A stretch of 64,000 bases of DNA from Taibaiella chishuiensis. GTDB taxonomy: Bacteria; Bacteroidota; Bacteroidia; Chitinophagales; Chitinophagaceae. Where the stretch lies: NCBI RefSeq assembly GCF_003014535.1, contig NZ_PYGD01000001.1:992001-1056000 (forward strand), given 5' to 3'. The translations under genes were made by a program, and so were the position numbers. Of this stretch, positions 18,198 through 25,133 are shown piece after piece (within the stretch, counting starts at the first letter, position 1; every line of letters begins with the position of its first letter). The notes beneath the pieces are model-generated. The model was not told the DNA's origin and made no database searches. It worked only from the letters and a program-made list of their open reading frames with translations.

Positions 18198-18440
18198 TTA
18201 GCGGCTACACATTGTATCCACGCAGCAGCTGTCGCAACGCTGACAATGAGAACCGTTTTCTGCTTTACAGGTAATCATAGACAGGAAACCGGGGTTTTCG
18301 ATAACAACGGTACCGCCACCGCCGCCGGCTGTAGTGCCGATAACACCGCCTTTAACGAGATTGATTTCCTGGTTGTTCAGGCTGGCAATTCTTTTTTTGT
18401 TGATCTGGAGTTTAGAGGAATTTAATTGGATCTTTTTCAT
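18198..18440 (-). CDS. Class I lanthipeptide precursor 2
   Basis: The 80-residue peptide starts at the ATG at 18440 (MKKIQLNSSKLQINKKRIASL). The leader of 32 residues ends EINLVKGG. The 48-residue core starts VIGTTAGGGGGTVV, echoing the TT-G5-T run of precursor 1, and has six Cys (ITCKAE, HCQRC, SCC, MCSR) packed in its last 23 residues with six nearby Ser/Thr. Six Cys is unusually dense. It heads the LanC2-Ere2-LanB1 operon. It has a long upstream leader of ~220 bases to a candidate promoter element. Confidence 0.88.
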   Translation of the reverse strand: MKKIQLNSSKLQINKKRIASLNNQEINLVKGGVIGTTAGGGGGTVVIENPGFLSMITCKAENGSHCQRCDSCCVDTMCSR

Positions 18441-18661
18441 GTTTGTAAGTTTTAAAGTACTCTTTTCTTGACCGCCGTAGAGTAATAGTTCAGCGTGCGT
18501 TGATGGAGGCAGGTTATAAACGCGTCTTCCTGTTTTGCCCGCGGATACAGATCCGGCAAGCGTTTCTGTTGCCTTGCCTGGGGTGGAGCTGCAGTCTGCC
18601 ACCCGGCGGAGCACCCGTTTATCGCAGCCTGCCGGAAGGCAGTATTGCAACGCTGGTAAAA

Positions 18662-18669
18662 CAAATATA
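18662..18669 (-). promoter_or_regulatory. Candidate -7 element for precursor 2
   Basis: TATATTTG on the minus strand matches the Bacteroidota TAnnTTTG -7 consensus exactly. It lies ~220 bases upstream of the precursor 2 start. No good TTG is seen 19-21 bases further up, so support is partial. Confidence 0.45.
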
Positions 18670-18896
18670 ATCGCAGCGCCGCCGGACTAAAAAAAATATC
18701 TTGTCAAGCAGAACATAGCAGGGATGAACCCTTTTGATAGGAAGGATATTGATTTTTGCAGGTACTTTCCGGGGTTTTGTACCGGGCTTATTGCGTTTTG
18801 CGGCCACTAAACCAGGGGTTAATATCTGCTAAGACCTGGTTCGTACCCGCTTAAAACGGATTGGGCTTAAAAAAAATACCGGAATTATGGAGTCAG

Positions 18897-18904
18897 TATA
18901 TTTG
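18897..18904 (+). promoter_or_regulatory. Candidate -7 element for precursor 3
   Basis: TATATTTG matches TAnnTTTG exactly, 54 bases before the precursor 3 start codon. The -33 position is only A-rich, which hints at a promoter that needs an activator. Confidence 0.55.
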
Positions 18905-18920
18905 TAATATCTTAATGGAG

Positions 18921-18958
18921 ACACTAAAATCAACTAAAAACACTAAAGTTAACTAAAC
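18921..18958 (+). repeat. Two 19-bp direct repeats (four phased ACTAAA) before precursor 3
   Basis: ACACTAAAATCAACTAAAA (18921-18939) and ACACTAAAGTTAACTAAAC (18940-18958) match at 16 of 19 positions and abut the ATG at 18959. The hexamer ACTAAA starts at 18923, 18933, 18942 and 18952, i.e. every 9-10 bases. It lies downstream of the candidate -7 element, so in the transcribed leader. It could be an operator (LytTR regulators bind direct repeats) or a translation-control site. Confidence 0.75.
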
Positions 18959-19219
18959 ATGAAAACGAGGAACGTACAGCATAAAAGCACCAAACTGAAA
19001 TTAAACAAGATCGCCATCGTAGACCTGACTGCTACGGAAATGTTACAGGTAAACGGCGGAGCGCCCACAGGTACCGGCGCCAATACCGGTACTGGCGGCG
19101 GTGGCACCAACACCCTGCAGACCGGTACCCGTACCATTCACTCTGCTGCACCGAGCGGCCCCTGCACCGGCGAGCCCATCCCTTATACCACTACGATCCT
19201 TACGGCTTCTATAGGCTAA
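18959..19219 (+). CDS. GG-leader RiPP precursor 3, Thr/Gly-rich, single Cys
   Basis: The 86-residue peptide starts MKTRNVQHKSTKLKLNKIAIVDL. The 34-residue leader has the Bacteroidota 'GG' pattern (KLKLNKIAIVDLTATEM) and ends LQVNGG. The 52-residue core APTGTGANTGTGGGG... has about 14 Thr, 3 Ser and a single Cys (GPCTGEP), so at most one thioether ring can form. It could be a heavily dehydrated linear peptide or not a lanthipeptide at all. It is the only precursor on the plus strand and heads a unit with an S41 peptidase, a histidine kinase and a response regulator, so a signal-peptide role is a serious alternative. A strong terminator follows. Confidence 0.82.
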   Translation: MKTRNVQHKSTKLKLNKIAIVDLTATEMLQVNGGAPTGTGANTGTGGGGTNTLQTGTRTIHSAAPSGPCTGEPIPYTTTILTASIG

Positions 19220-19239
19220 TCCCGGCCCGGCCCCTGTAC

Positions 19240-19280
19240 ATATTGATACCAGCCCCCGGGATGGTATCAATATTTTTTTT
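19240..19280 (+). terminator. Intrinsic terminator after precursor 3
   Basis: A perfect 12-bp stem ATATTGATACCA / TGGTATCAATAT with a 10-base loop runs into eight T. It sits between precursor 3 and the S41 peptidase gene, so the downstream genes probably depend on read-through. Confidence 0.88.
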
Positions 19281-19293
19281 ATAAACCTCCTGT

Positions 19294-20685
19294 ATGCACG
19301 CTAAACTTCTGACCGTACTCCTGTTCCTGCTCCTGCTTGGCCCTGCTGTACAGGCCCGTGATACCGATCTTGAATTCCTGGTGGAAAAGATCAAACTGGA
19401 TTATCCTGTATTCCGCGAGAAAACACAGCACATTAATTTCGACAGTTTCGTTACACGGACCATTGCTGCCAACAGCGATACTTTCAGGGCTATGGCGCTT
19501 ATCGTCGATTTCTTTAAAGACCGGCACCTGGACCTGGTCCGCACACGCGCTGCCTCTCCTGTGGATACGGCCTTATGCCAGGCGGGATATCGGGATGTGA
19601 TGCGTTATTTCGGCCGGCAGCAGCGCTTACAACGTTACGAAGGGTTCTGGGTAAATGATTATAATAATTGTATCATTGCACTGAAACAGGAAGGGCGCAG
19701 GCCCCTCGCTTACAGGGGATATGTAATTGCGTCGCGCGACAGCAGTATCCTTCGTCCCGGCATGACGGCACTTGATTTTGAACAGGATGCCGCAGGCGCT
19801 TACTTCGGCATGTTTGTGAGCGGTTATACCGGATCCCGGTTTTATGTCACCACCCGGTTCCGGAGCGATACCCTGTTTACGACCGGCGCTAACAGCAAGT
19901 GGCGGAAACTGCCGCATTTTGACCCCGGCCTGCTCCGTAACCTGCCGGTATTCGATAAACGGGTGCGCGGCGGCCTGCTGGACGAAGACAACTACCTGGT
20001 AGTACTACCCGGGAATACAGAAGACAATACCCTGCTGGCAGACAGCATCGTCAGGCGCGATTATAAAAAGATAGCCGGGGCCAAAAACCTGATCATCGAT
20101 CTGCGTAATAACCTGGGCGGTACCATCAGGACCTATTTCCCGCTGATGCCATTTATATATACAGGGCCTATTGCGCGTACCGACGGTGATGTGTATTGTA
20201 CCGAAGACGGTATCCGCAACGAAGAAGAAAGCCTGGCTGCTTATTGCAGGCAAGGCGCTGTGGATTCCGGCCAGCTTAAGGCCTGGAAGGCGTTAATCGA
20301 AGAGAAAAAGACGAAGATCGGTTCCTTTGTATCGGGTTATACCGATACCCTGTTTTATGACAGCGTGATGCGAAAGCCGCAACAGGTGGGCATTATTATT
20401 AACTATGCCTGCCAAAGTGCTGCCGAGATGATGCTGCTCGAATGCAGGCAAAGCAAAAAGGTGATGCTGTTTGGCGAGCATACCATGGGCGCTATAGACC
20501 AGCTGAACTACTTCCCGATACCCTTGCCATCCGGTAAATACCGCCTGATGATGGCAACCGGGAAAAGAAAAATACCACCCGGCGGCGCACCGATCGACGG
20601 TAGGGGTATTTACCCCGATGTGCCGATAAGCGATGCCGAACCCGACTGGATACAGTTTGTCAAAACCTACTATGAAAAACATTAA
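19294..20685 (+). CDS. Secreted S41-family (C-terminal processing) peptidase
   Basis: The 463-residue protein starts MHAKLLTVLLFLLLLGPAVQA, a signal peptide. The S41 core is shown by 'LIIDLRNNLGGTI' (~residue 265) and the nucleophile segment 'YACQSAAEMML' (Ser in CxSAAE, ~370), followed by FGEHTMGA and 'LMMATGKRKIPPGGAPIDGRGIYPDVPI', all typical. No PDZ domain is obvious between the helical N-terminus and the catalytic core. It follows precursor 3 after a terminator and overlaps the kinase start by 14 bases. Possible roles are trimming the exported peptide 3, destroying a signal, or self-protection. The family and export are firm, the role is inferred. Confidence 0.88.
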   Translation: MHAKLLTVLLFLLLLGPAVQARDTDLEFLVEKIKLDYPVFREKTQHINFDSFVTRTIAANSDTFRAMALIVDFFKDRHLDLVRTRAASPVDTALCQAGYRDVMRYFGRQQRLQRYEGFWVNDYNNCIIALKQEGRRPLAYRGYVIASRDSSILRPGMTALDFEQDAAGAYFGMFVSGYTGSRFYVTTRFRSDTLFTTGANSKWRKLPHFDPGLLRNLPVFDKRVRGGLLDEDNYLVVLPGNTEDNTLLADSIVRRDYKKIAGAKNLIIDLRNNLGGTIRTYFPLMPFIYTGPIARTDGDVYCTEDGIRNEEESLAAYCRQGAVDSGQLKAWKALIEEKKTKIGSFVSGYTDTLFYDSVMRKPQQVGIIINYACQSAAEMMLLECRQSKKVMLFGEHTMGAIDQLNYFPIPLPSGKYRLMMATGKRKIPPGGAPIDGRGIYPDVPISDAEPDWIQFVKTYYEKH

Positions 20686-21700
20686 AAGACATATTATCTT
20701 CTGGTCCTGTTATTTTTTGTACGTCTATATCACAGACTACTTTACGGACCCCGATGCCACGCTGGTAAAGGAACTCATCTTCTTCCTGTCGCAGAATATC
20801 TTTCTCTTTTACGGTTTGTATTATGTGTTGCGCAGGTTTTCGGTAAAAACGAAAAAAGACATTGTACTCAGCCTGCTCCGGGCAATACTGATGCTGGCGG
20901 CCTTTTGCGCCCTGCGCTATTTTGTACGGTATTGGCTGCTTACGCGGTATTTCGACCCGGCCTATGGCCAGTACGATATGACCATATTCTGGGTGAAGAA
21001 TTTGCTTTGGGTGGTTAACTATATGTTCTTCGCGCTTGCTTACTTCTATTTCGTATCCTCGGTAGAAAAACAGAAAGCGCTGATGAAAAGCCGGGAAGAA
21101 AAAATGGCCGAAGAACAGGCCAAGATACAGATCGAGAATACCGCCCTCAAAGCACAGATCAACCCGCACTTCCTGTACAACACCCTGGATTTCCTGTATG
21201 CAAAGGCCCTGCCTCATTCTGCCGAACTCTCCGATGGTATTATACGGCTCGCCGATATTATGCGGTATTCGATCAAGCCGCAGGACCGTGATGGCCTGGC
21301 CAGGCTGGAAGAAGAGATCGAACACCTCGAAAATGTGATCGATATTAACCGGCTTCGCTTTAATAATTCTATTTATATTAATTTTGAAGTGGAAGGCGAT
21401 CCCGGGGAGTTGAAAATTATACCGCTGGTGCTGATCACCCTGGTCGAGAATGTATTGAAACACGGCAGGGTCAATGATCCCTCATATCCCGCTACCATAC
21501 GGTTATCGGTAACCGGCGGCAACCGGCTCGAGTTTTCGACCAGCAATAAAAAACGAAGCGGTCCCAAAGAATTATCCACGGGCATCGGTCTCGAAAACAT
21601 CAGGAAAAGACTGGAAAGTGCTTATGGTAGTCATGCTTCTTTCAGGACAGAAGAGGCGGACGATTTTTTTCATACGCACCTTACCCTGCAATTTGTTTAA
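20672..21700 (+). CDS. LytS-type sensor histidine kinase
   Basis: Starting at the ATG at 20672 (MKNIKRHIIFWSCYFLYVY) gives 342 residues. The first ~140 residues hold four hydrophobic membrane segments and no large external domain, like peptide-sensing kinases. A short coiled coil (EKQKALMKSREEKMAEEQAKIQ) leads to the His_kinase domain with 'INPHFLYNTLDFLYA' (phospho-His) and an ATPase part with N-box 'LVENVLKHG' and 'GIGLENIRKRL'. It partners the LytTR regulator that starts 16 bases later. Its place behind a secreted-peptide gene suggests the peptide, or damage it causes, as the cue. That is inference. Confidence 0.9.
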   Translation: MKNIKRHIIFWSCYFLYVYITDYFTDPDATLVKELIFFLSQNIFLFYGLYYVLRRFSVKTKKDIVLSLLRAILMLAAFCALRYFVRYWLLTRYFDPAYGQYDMTIFWVKNLLWVVNYMFFALAYFYFVSSVEKQKALMKSREEKMAEEQAKIQIENTALKAQINPHFLYNTLDFLYAKALPHSAELSDGIIRLADIMRYSIKPQDRDGLARLEEEIEHLENVIDINRLRFNNSIYINFEVEGDPGELKIIPLVLITLVENVLKHGRVNDPSYPATIRLSVTGGNRLEFSTSNKKRSGPKELSTGIGLENIRKRLESAYGSHASFRTEEADDFFHTHLTLQFV

Positions 21701-21716
21701 GTAAACCCCATACCCC

Positions 21717-22442
21717 ATGATCAATTGTTTAATTGTAGACGACGAACAGCACGCAATTGATATCCTGACGCATCATGTGCAGCAGACCAATTTCCTCAAC
21801 CTGGTACTGGCCACGACCAATGCCATGGAGGCGCTCGATGTGATCAATAACCAGAAAATAGACCTGTTGTTCCAGGATATACAGATGCCGGAAATATCGG
21901 GTATCGATATGGTAAAGGCTATTAATGGCAAGTGCAAAGTGATCCTCACCACAGCCTATAGCGAGTATGCGCTGCAGGGCTACGAACTCGATGTGGTCGA
22001 CTTCCTGCTGAAGCCCGTATCTTTTCCGCGTTTTATAAAAGCAGTACAAAAGGTAGCCGCGCTGATGCCGCAACAGCCGGCTGCGCCTGTGGCCGAAGCC
22101 CGGCCGGAAGAAGATTTTATTTATGTAAAGACCGGTATAAAACACAAGGTGATCAAGATCAACCTGGGCGAGATCGACTACATAGAAAGCCTGAAAAACT
22201 ATGTGGCCATCTACCACGAAGGCAAGAAAACACTGGTATACCTGAGCCTGAAAGAACTGGAGGCCAACCTGCCTGCCAGCCAGTTTATCCGGGTACATAA
22301 GTCTTATATTATTCCCTATGCGCGCATCATGCGTATCGATGGCAACCAGATCATCCTGAAGAATGTGCAGGCCGATATCCTGCTGGGTGAAACGTACAAG
22401 GCCTTTTTCTGGGAGAAGATAAAAAACAAAACGATCGGCTAA
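21717..22442 (+). CDS. LytTR-family response regulator
   Basis: The 241-residue protein has a receiver domain (1-~120) with acidic pocket 'VDDE' and phospho-acceptor Asp in LLFQDIQMPE, the Thr of 'ILTTAYS' and Lys of 'LLKPVSF'. A short Ala/Pro linker and a C-terminal LytTR DNA-binding domain (~135-241: 'YVKTGIKHKVIKINLGEIDYIESLKNYVAIY', 'FIRVHKSYIIP') follow. LytTR proteins bind spaced direct repeats. The repeats before precursor 3 are a natural candidate site. It forms a pair with the kinase gene just before it and ends at a bidirectional terminator. Confidence 0.92.
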   Translation: MINCLIVDDEQHAIDILTHHVQQTNFLNLVLATTNAMEALDVINNQKIDLLFQDIQMPEISGIDMVKAINGKCKVILTTAYSEYALQGYELDVVDFLLKPVSFPRFIKAVQKVAALMPQQPAAPVAEARPEEDFIYVKTGIKHKVIKINLGEIDYIESLKNYVAIYHEGKKTLVYLSLKELEANLPASQFIRVHKSYIIPYARIMRIDGNQIILKNVQADILLGETYKAFFWEKIKNKTIG

Positions 22443-22460
22443 GCTGCCTTGCCATAGGCA

Positions 22461-22491
22461 AAGGGCTCCCGGTATCCTACCGGGAGCCCTT
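22461..22491. terminator. Bidirectional terminator between the regulator and graspetide genes
   Basis: A perfect 14-bp stem AAGGGCTCCCGGTA / TACCGGGAGCCCTT with a 3-base loop lies between convergent genes that end at 22442 (plus) and 22514 (minus). Confidence 0.85.
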
Positions 22492-22513
22492 GTGGTATTG
22501 ACTACAGCGCGTT

Positions 22514-23551
22514 TCAGGATATAGCTGCCACAGTTTGCAGCTTGTTGTCGAGCTGTAAGGGATGATAGCGCCTGAACACCTTGCCCAGCAATACATCGGC
22601 GATCTGCTCCGATATTTTATGGTCAGCCAGCCGGTCCAGCCAGAAGTACTCGCCGGCCGAGTTGATCTCCAGGAAGTAGTATTCATTTTCCGGTGTAACG
22701 ATAATGTCGATCGCTCCATAATTGGCGCCATAGATATCCATCAGGCGCAGCAACTTCTCCCGCACGTCTGCGGGCAGTTCGTAGGGTTCCCATTGGGCCA
22801 GCAGTTCCAGTCCTTCGCGCCGCCAGTCTACTTTTGCATTGTCCATCTGCTGCGAATCCACGGCGAAGGTAAACACGGCGTCGCCTACGATCGTGACCCG
22901 CAGCTCGCGGGCCTTTTCTATTTTCTGTTGGAACTGCATGGGGCAATACTGCAGGCTGTCGATGCTATCCAGGTTGTCTTCCGTGATGACATTGGTAAAG
23001 ACTACATGCTCCCGGCCTTCGCGATATATGGCAAAGGAGCTCTGCATCTTTACAATAGCGCCTTCTTTATGCGCCAGTACAAACCGCCGCGCTTCTTCCG
23101 GACTGTTGGTGATACAGGTTTCCGGAACCTTGAGGCCCAGTGCTGAGGCGATTTTCATTTGTTCCTCCTTGCTGTCGAGCCGACGGTACTGGCTGAACCG
23201 GCCGATCTGGAAGCAATGCATGCCTTCGAGCATACCGAATAAGGTTTGCCGGATCTCGCCGTGTGCGCTCGACAGGTACTCGCCTTCGAGTTGTTCTTTA
23301 AGACCGCTGGCCAGGTTATGGCTGCGGCGGTACCACAGGGCGGTTATATCCCCCAGGTTTTCCCTTTTTCCTTCATAGTCGAGGTAGGTATGCCATACGC
23401 CGTTTTCGTAACAGGAGCTCAGGCCATAGGCCAGCGGGTAGCGGTCTACATTAAAGCGGATTACCTGTGCGCCCTGTGCTTCGAGCTTACCGGTTACGAT
23501 ATCGATGCATTCGTTGTCCTGGCTATGGGTAATGATGAGTATTTTCTGCAT
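22514..23551 (-). CDS. MvdC/MvdD-family ATP-grasp peptide ligase (second in operon)
   Basis: The 345-residue protein has a pre-ATP-grasp N-terminal part (KILIITHSQDNECIDIV; 'GDITALWYRRSHNL' around residue 70-80), then the ATP-grasp fold: 'GAIVKMQSSFAIY' (nucleotide Lys), 'QFQQKIEKARELRVTIVGD', and the metal-binding 'YYFLEINSAGEYFWLDRL' near residue 300. This pattern matches microviridin maturases (MdnB/MdnC, also MvdC/MvdD) which make omega-ester and omega-amide links between side chains. It ends the graspetide operon, 48 bases after the other ligase. Its C-terminal wording looks closer to the ester-forming type, but I would not rely on that. Confidence 0.9.
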   Translation of the reverse strand: MQKILIITHSQDNECIDIVTGKLEAQGAQVIRFNVDRYPLAYGLSSCYENGVWHTYLDYEGKRENLGDITALWYRRSHNLASGLKEQLEGEYLSSAHGEIRQTLFGMLEGMHCFQIGRFSQYRRLDSKEEQMKIASALGLKVPETCITNSPEEARRFVLAHKEGAIVKMQSSFAIYREGREHVVFTNVITEDNLDSIDSLQYCPMQFQQKIEKARELRVTIVGDAVFTFAVDSQQMDNAKVDWRREGLELLAQWEPYELPADVREKLLRLMDIYGANYGAIDIIVTPENEYYFLEINSAGEYFWLDRLADHKISEQIADVLLGKVFRRYHPLQLDNKLQTVAAIS

Positions 23552-23599
23552 AGTGTGGTCTTGTGAGTAATGCCAATAATAGGGTGTTGAAGCGGATGC

Positions 23600-24571
23600 T
23601 TATATTTTGCCGGCCAGCTTTTCGGCTATGGTTTCTCCTATAGGGTAGCCCAGGTCGCGTTGCAGCATGCCCCATTCTCCCTGCGGGTTTACTTCCAGGA
23701 AAAAATAGCGCCCGTCCTGGTGCCGGATCATATCTATCGCGCCGAATAGCAGGCCCATGTCGCGCATCATCAGGTCCAGGCTGCGCTGTATCCCTCCGGG
23801 TAACTGGTAGGCTTGCCAGGCAAGGGGTACATCGGTCGCAATGCGCCAATCCGTTTTCCCTTTTTCGGAATCGCCGGTATCGATCTTGCCGGCAAAGAAT
23901 ACGCCATCTGCATAAGCGATCCGGAGCTCATAGGCTTTGGGTATAAACTGCTGGAAGATCATAGGGCAATAGGGCAGGGCATCCAATTGGTCGAGGTCCT
24001 GCTCGCGGATGCGCGTGGTCGGGAACATAGCGCCGCCGCCCGACATACTGCGGCTCAGGGTGCCATGCAGTTTAGCGATCATGGCGCCCTCGCATTGGCT
24101 ATGGAAAAAATCCTGTACCTGTTGCGGGTCGTTGGAAAACAGGGTGGGCGCGATCAGCAGGCCGTTCTTTTGTGCCAGCTCGAGCTGTAGCGCTTTGTTG
24201 CCACCGATGCGGTGGTCCTGTTGCATAGGGTTCATCCAGGGCACATCACGCAGCGCATCGAAAAACAGGTCGCGCATGGTATCATACTCCTGGTAAAAGA
24301 TAGCCCTGTACTGCGGATCAAGTTCGGCAGGAGCCTGTATGCCCCATAGCTTGCGGTACCATACGGCGGTTACCTCGCGGGTGTCGATACTGCGGCCGTC
24401 GAGTAGCAGGGTAAAATTAAAAGGGTAGGCATTGCCGCCGAAGGCAAAAGATACCTGGTCGGAAAACCGGTCGGTATCGAGCCGGATACTTTCGTGGCCC
24501 AGCTCGCCGAGCCTTTTTTGTACGATGTCAATGTTATAGAAATCTCTGGAATGGGATAGGCATAAGATCAT
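23600..24571 (-). CDS. MvdC/MvdD-family ATP-grasp peptide ligase (first in operon)
   Basis: The ATG at 24571 gives 323 residues (MILCLSHSRDFYNIDIV). An upstream in-frame start at 24604 falls inside the precursor's terminator hairpin and is rejected. N-terminal 'DTREVTAVWYRKLWG' and the ATP-grasp parts 'GAMIAKLHGTLS', 'IFQQFIPKAYELRIAYADG' and 'GRYFFLEVNPQGEWGMLQRDLG' mark it as a paralogue of the next gene. Two such ligases side by side with a PFFxxFLE-leader precursor are the hallmark of microviridin systems, where one closes the esters and the other the Lys amide. Which is which cannot be told safely here. Confidence 0.9.
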   Translation of the reverse strand: MILCLSHSRDFYNIDIVQKRLGELGHESIRLDTDRFSDQVSFAFGGNAYPFNFTLLLDGRSIDTREVTAVWYRKLWGIQAPAELDPQYRAIFYQEYDTMRDLFFDALRDVPWMNPMQQDHRIGGNKALQLELAQKNGLLIAPTLFSNDPQQVQDFFHSQCEGAMIAKLHGTLSRSMSGGGAMFPTTRIREQDLDQLDALPYCPMIFQQFIPKAYELRIAYADGVFFAGKIDTGDSEKGKTDWRIATDVPLAWQAYQLPGGIQRSLDLMMRDMGLLFGAIDMIRHQDGRYFFLEVNPQGEWGMLQRDLGYPIGETIAEKLAGKI

Positions 24572-24595
24572 GAAATACCGGTTATAAGGGCAAAT

Positions 24596-24633
24596 AAAAA
24601 GCAATAGCCTGCCTGCCCGGCGGGCTATTGCTT
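24596..24633 (-). terminator. Intrinsic terminator after the graspetide precursor
   Basis: A 15-bp stem (24599-24613 with 24619-24633, one G-U pair) and 5-base loop runs into five T on the minus strand. It lies 17 bases after the precursor stop and before the ligase genes. Confidence 0.85.
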
Positions 24634-24650
24634 CAGGAAAGATCAGGGGA

Positions 24651-24914
24651 TTAAGCCGGGAGGCTTGTAATATCGTCGTCCCCGTCGGAAGGATATTTGT
24701 TGGTATGTGCTTCGTCGCTGTCGGAAGGTACCTTAAGGGTTACATGAATGGGGCCGCCATCGAGGTCGGAAACCTTGCTGGTATTGTCTTCCTGGTCGGA
24801 AGGGTATTTCAGGGTCTGGCCGCCCTGTACGGCTTCGGATTCAGATCCGGACAGGTTCTGGTCTTCGAGGAAATGCGCGAAGAAGGGCTTTTTAGCGTTT
24901 GTTTGTTTTTTCAT
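24651..24914 (-). CDS. Three-core microviridin-type graspetide precursor
   Basis: The 87-residue peptide starts MKKQTNAKKPFFAHFLEDQ. The leader motif PFFAHFLED (residues 10-18) is the conserved microviridin leader helix. The leader closes with EAVQGG (27-32). Three cores follow: TLKYPSDQED (34-43), TLKVPSDSDE (59-68) and TNKYPSDGDD (71-80), each fitting TxKxPSDx(E/D)(D/E). A second GG (residues 53-54, LDGG) sits between core 1 and core 2. In the family, Thr/Ser esters to Asp/Glu and a Lys-Glu amide create cage-like serine-protease inhibitors. No dedicated acetyltransferase or MdnE-type exporter is adjacent. The GG motif points to the C39 exporter. Confidence 0.93.
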   Translation of the reverse strand: MKKQTNAKKPFFAHFLEDQNLSGSESEAVQGGQTLKYPSDQEDNTSKVSDLDGGPIHVTLKVPSDSDEAHTNKYPSDGDDDITSLPA

Positions 24915-24980
24915 ATGGCTTTTGTTGAGGTAAGGAATTGCGTTTTTAACGGGATACGATAGGGGGTATTGCCGGTATAA

Positions 24981-25017
24981 TTAAACCCGTTCCGGCAACA
25001 AGCAGAAACGGGTTTAA
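24981..25017 (-). terminator. Terminator hairpin after LanB2
   Basis: A perfect 11-bp stem TTAAACCCGTT / AACGGGTTTAA with a 15-base loop lies between the LanB2 stop (25134) and the graspetide precursor start. No long T tract follows. It separates the two RiPP units. Confidence 0.6.
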
Positions 25018-25133
25018 AGCTAAAGCAATTTTCTTCAACTTATAATGTTTTAACATAATTTGAGATAATAATTTATGTCAAAATAATCATTATATTGATA
25101 GCCATTCTTTTACTGTTTCCCAGCACCGGGTGC

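Larger units (their letters stand above)
18441..18958. other. Divergent promoter region between precursors 2 and 3
   Basis: This 518-base gap has no convincing gene. It carries candidate -7 elements for both directions (18662-18669 minus, 18897-18904 plus) and the ACTAAA repeats just before precursor 3. It is the natural place for joint regulation of the two arms of the RiPP block. Confidence 0.6.

Noticed and set aside
18452-18664. Possible peptide gene upstream of precursor 2
   Set aside because: Out of frame with the precursor, has no leader pattern and falls in the transcript leader region.
18921-18958. CRISPR-like repeat
   Set aside because: Only two direct repeats with no spacers and no cas genes nearby.
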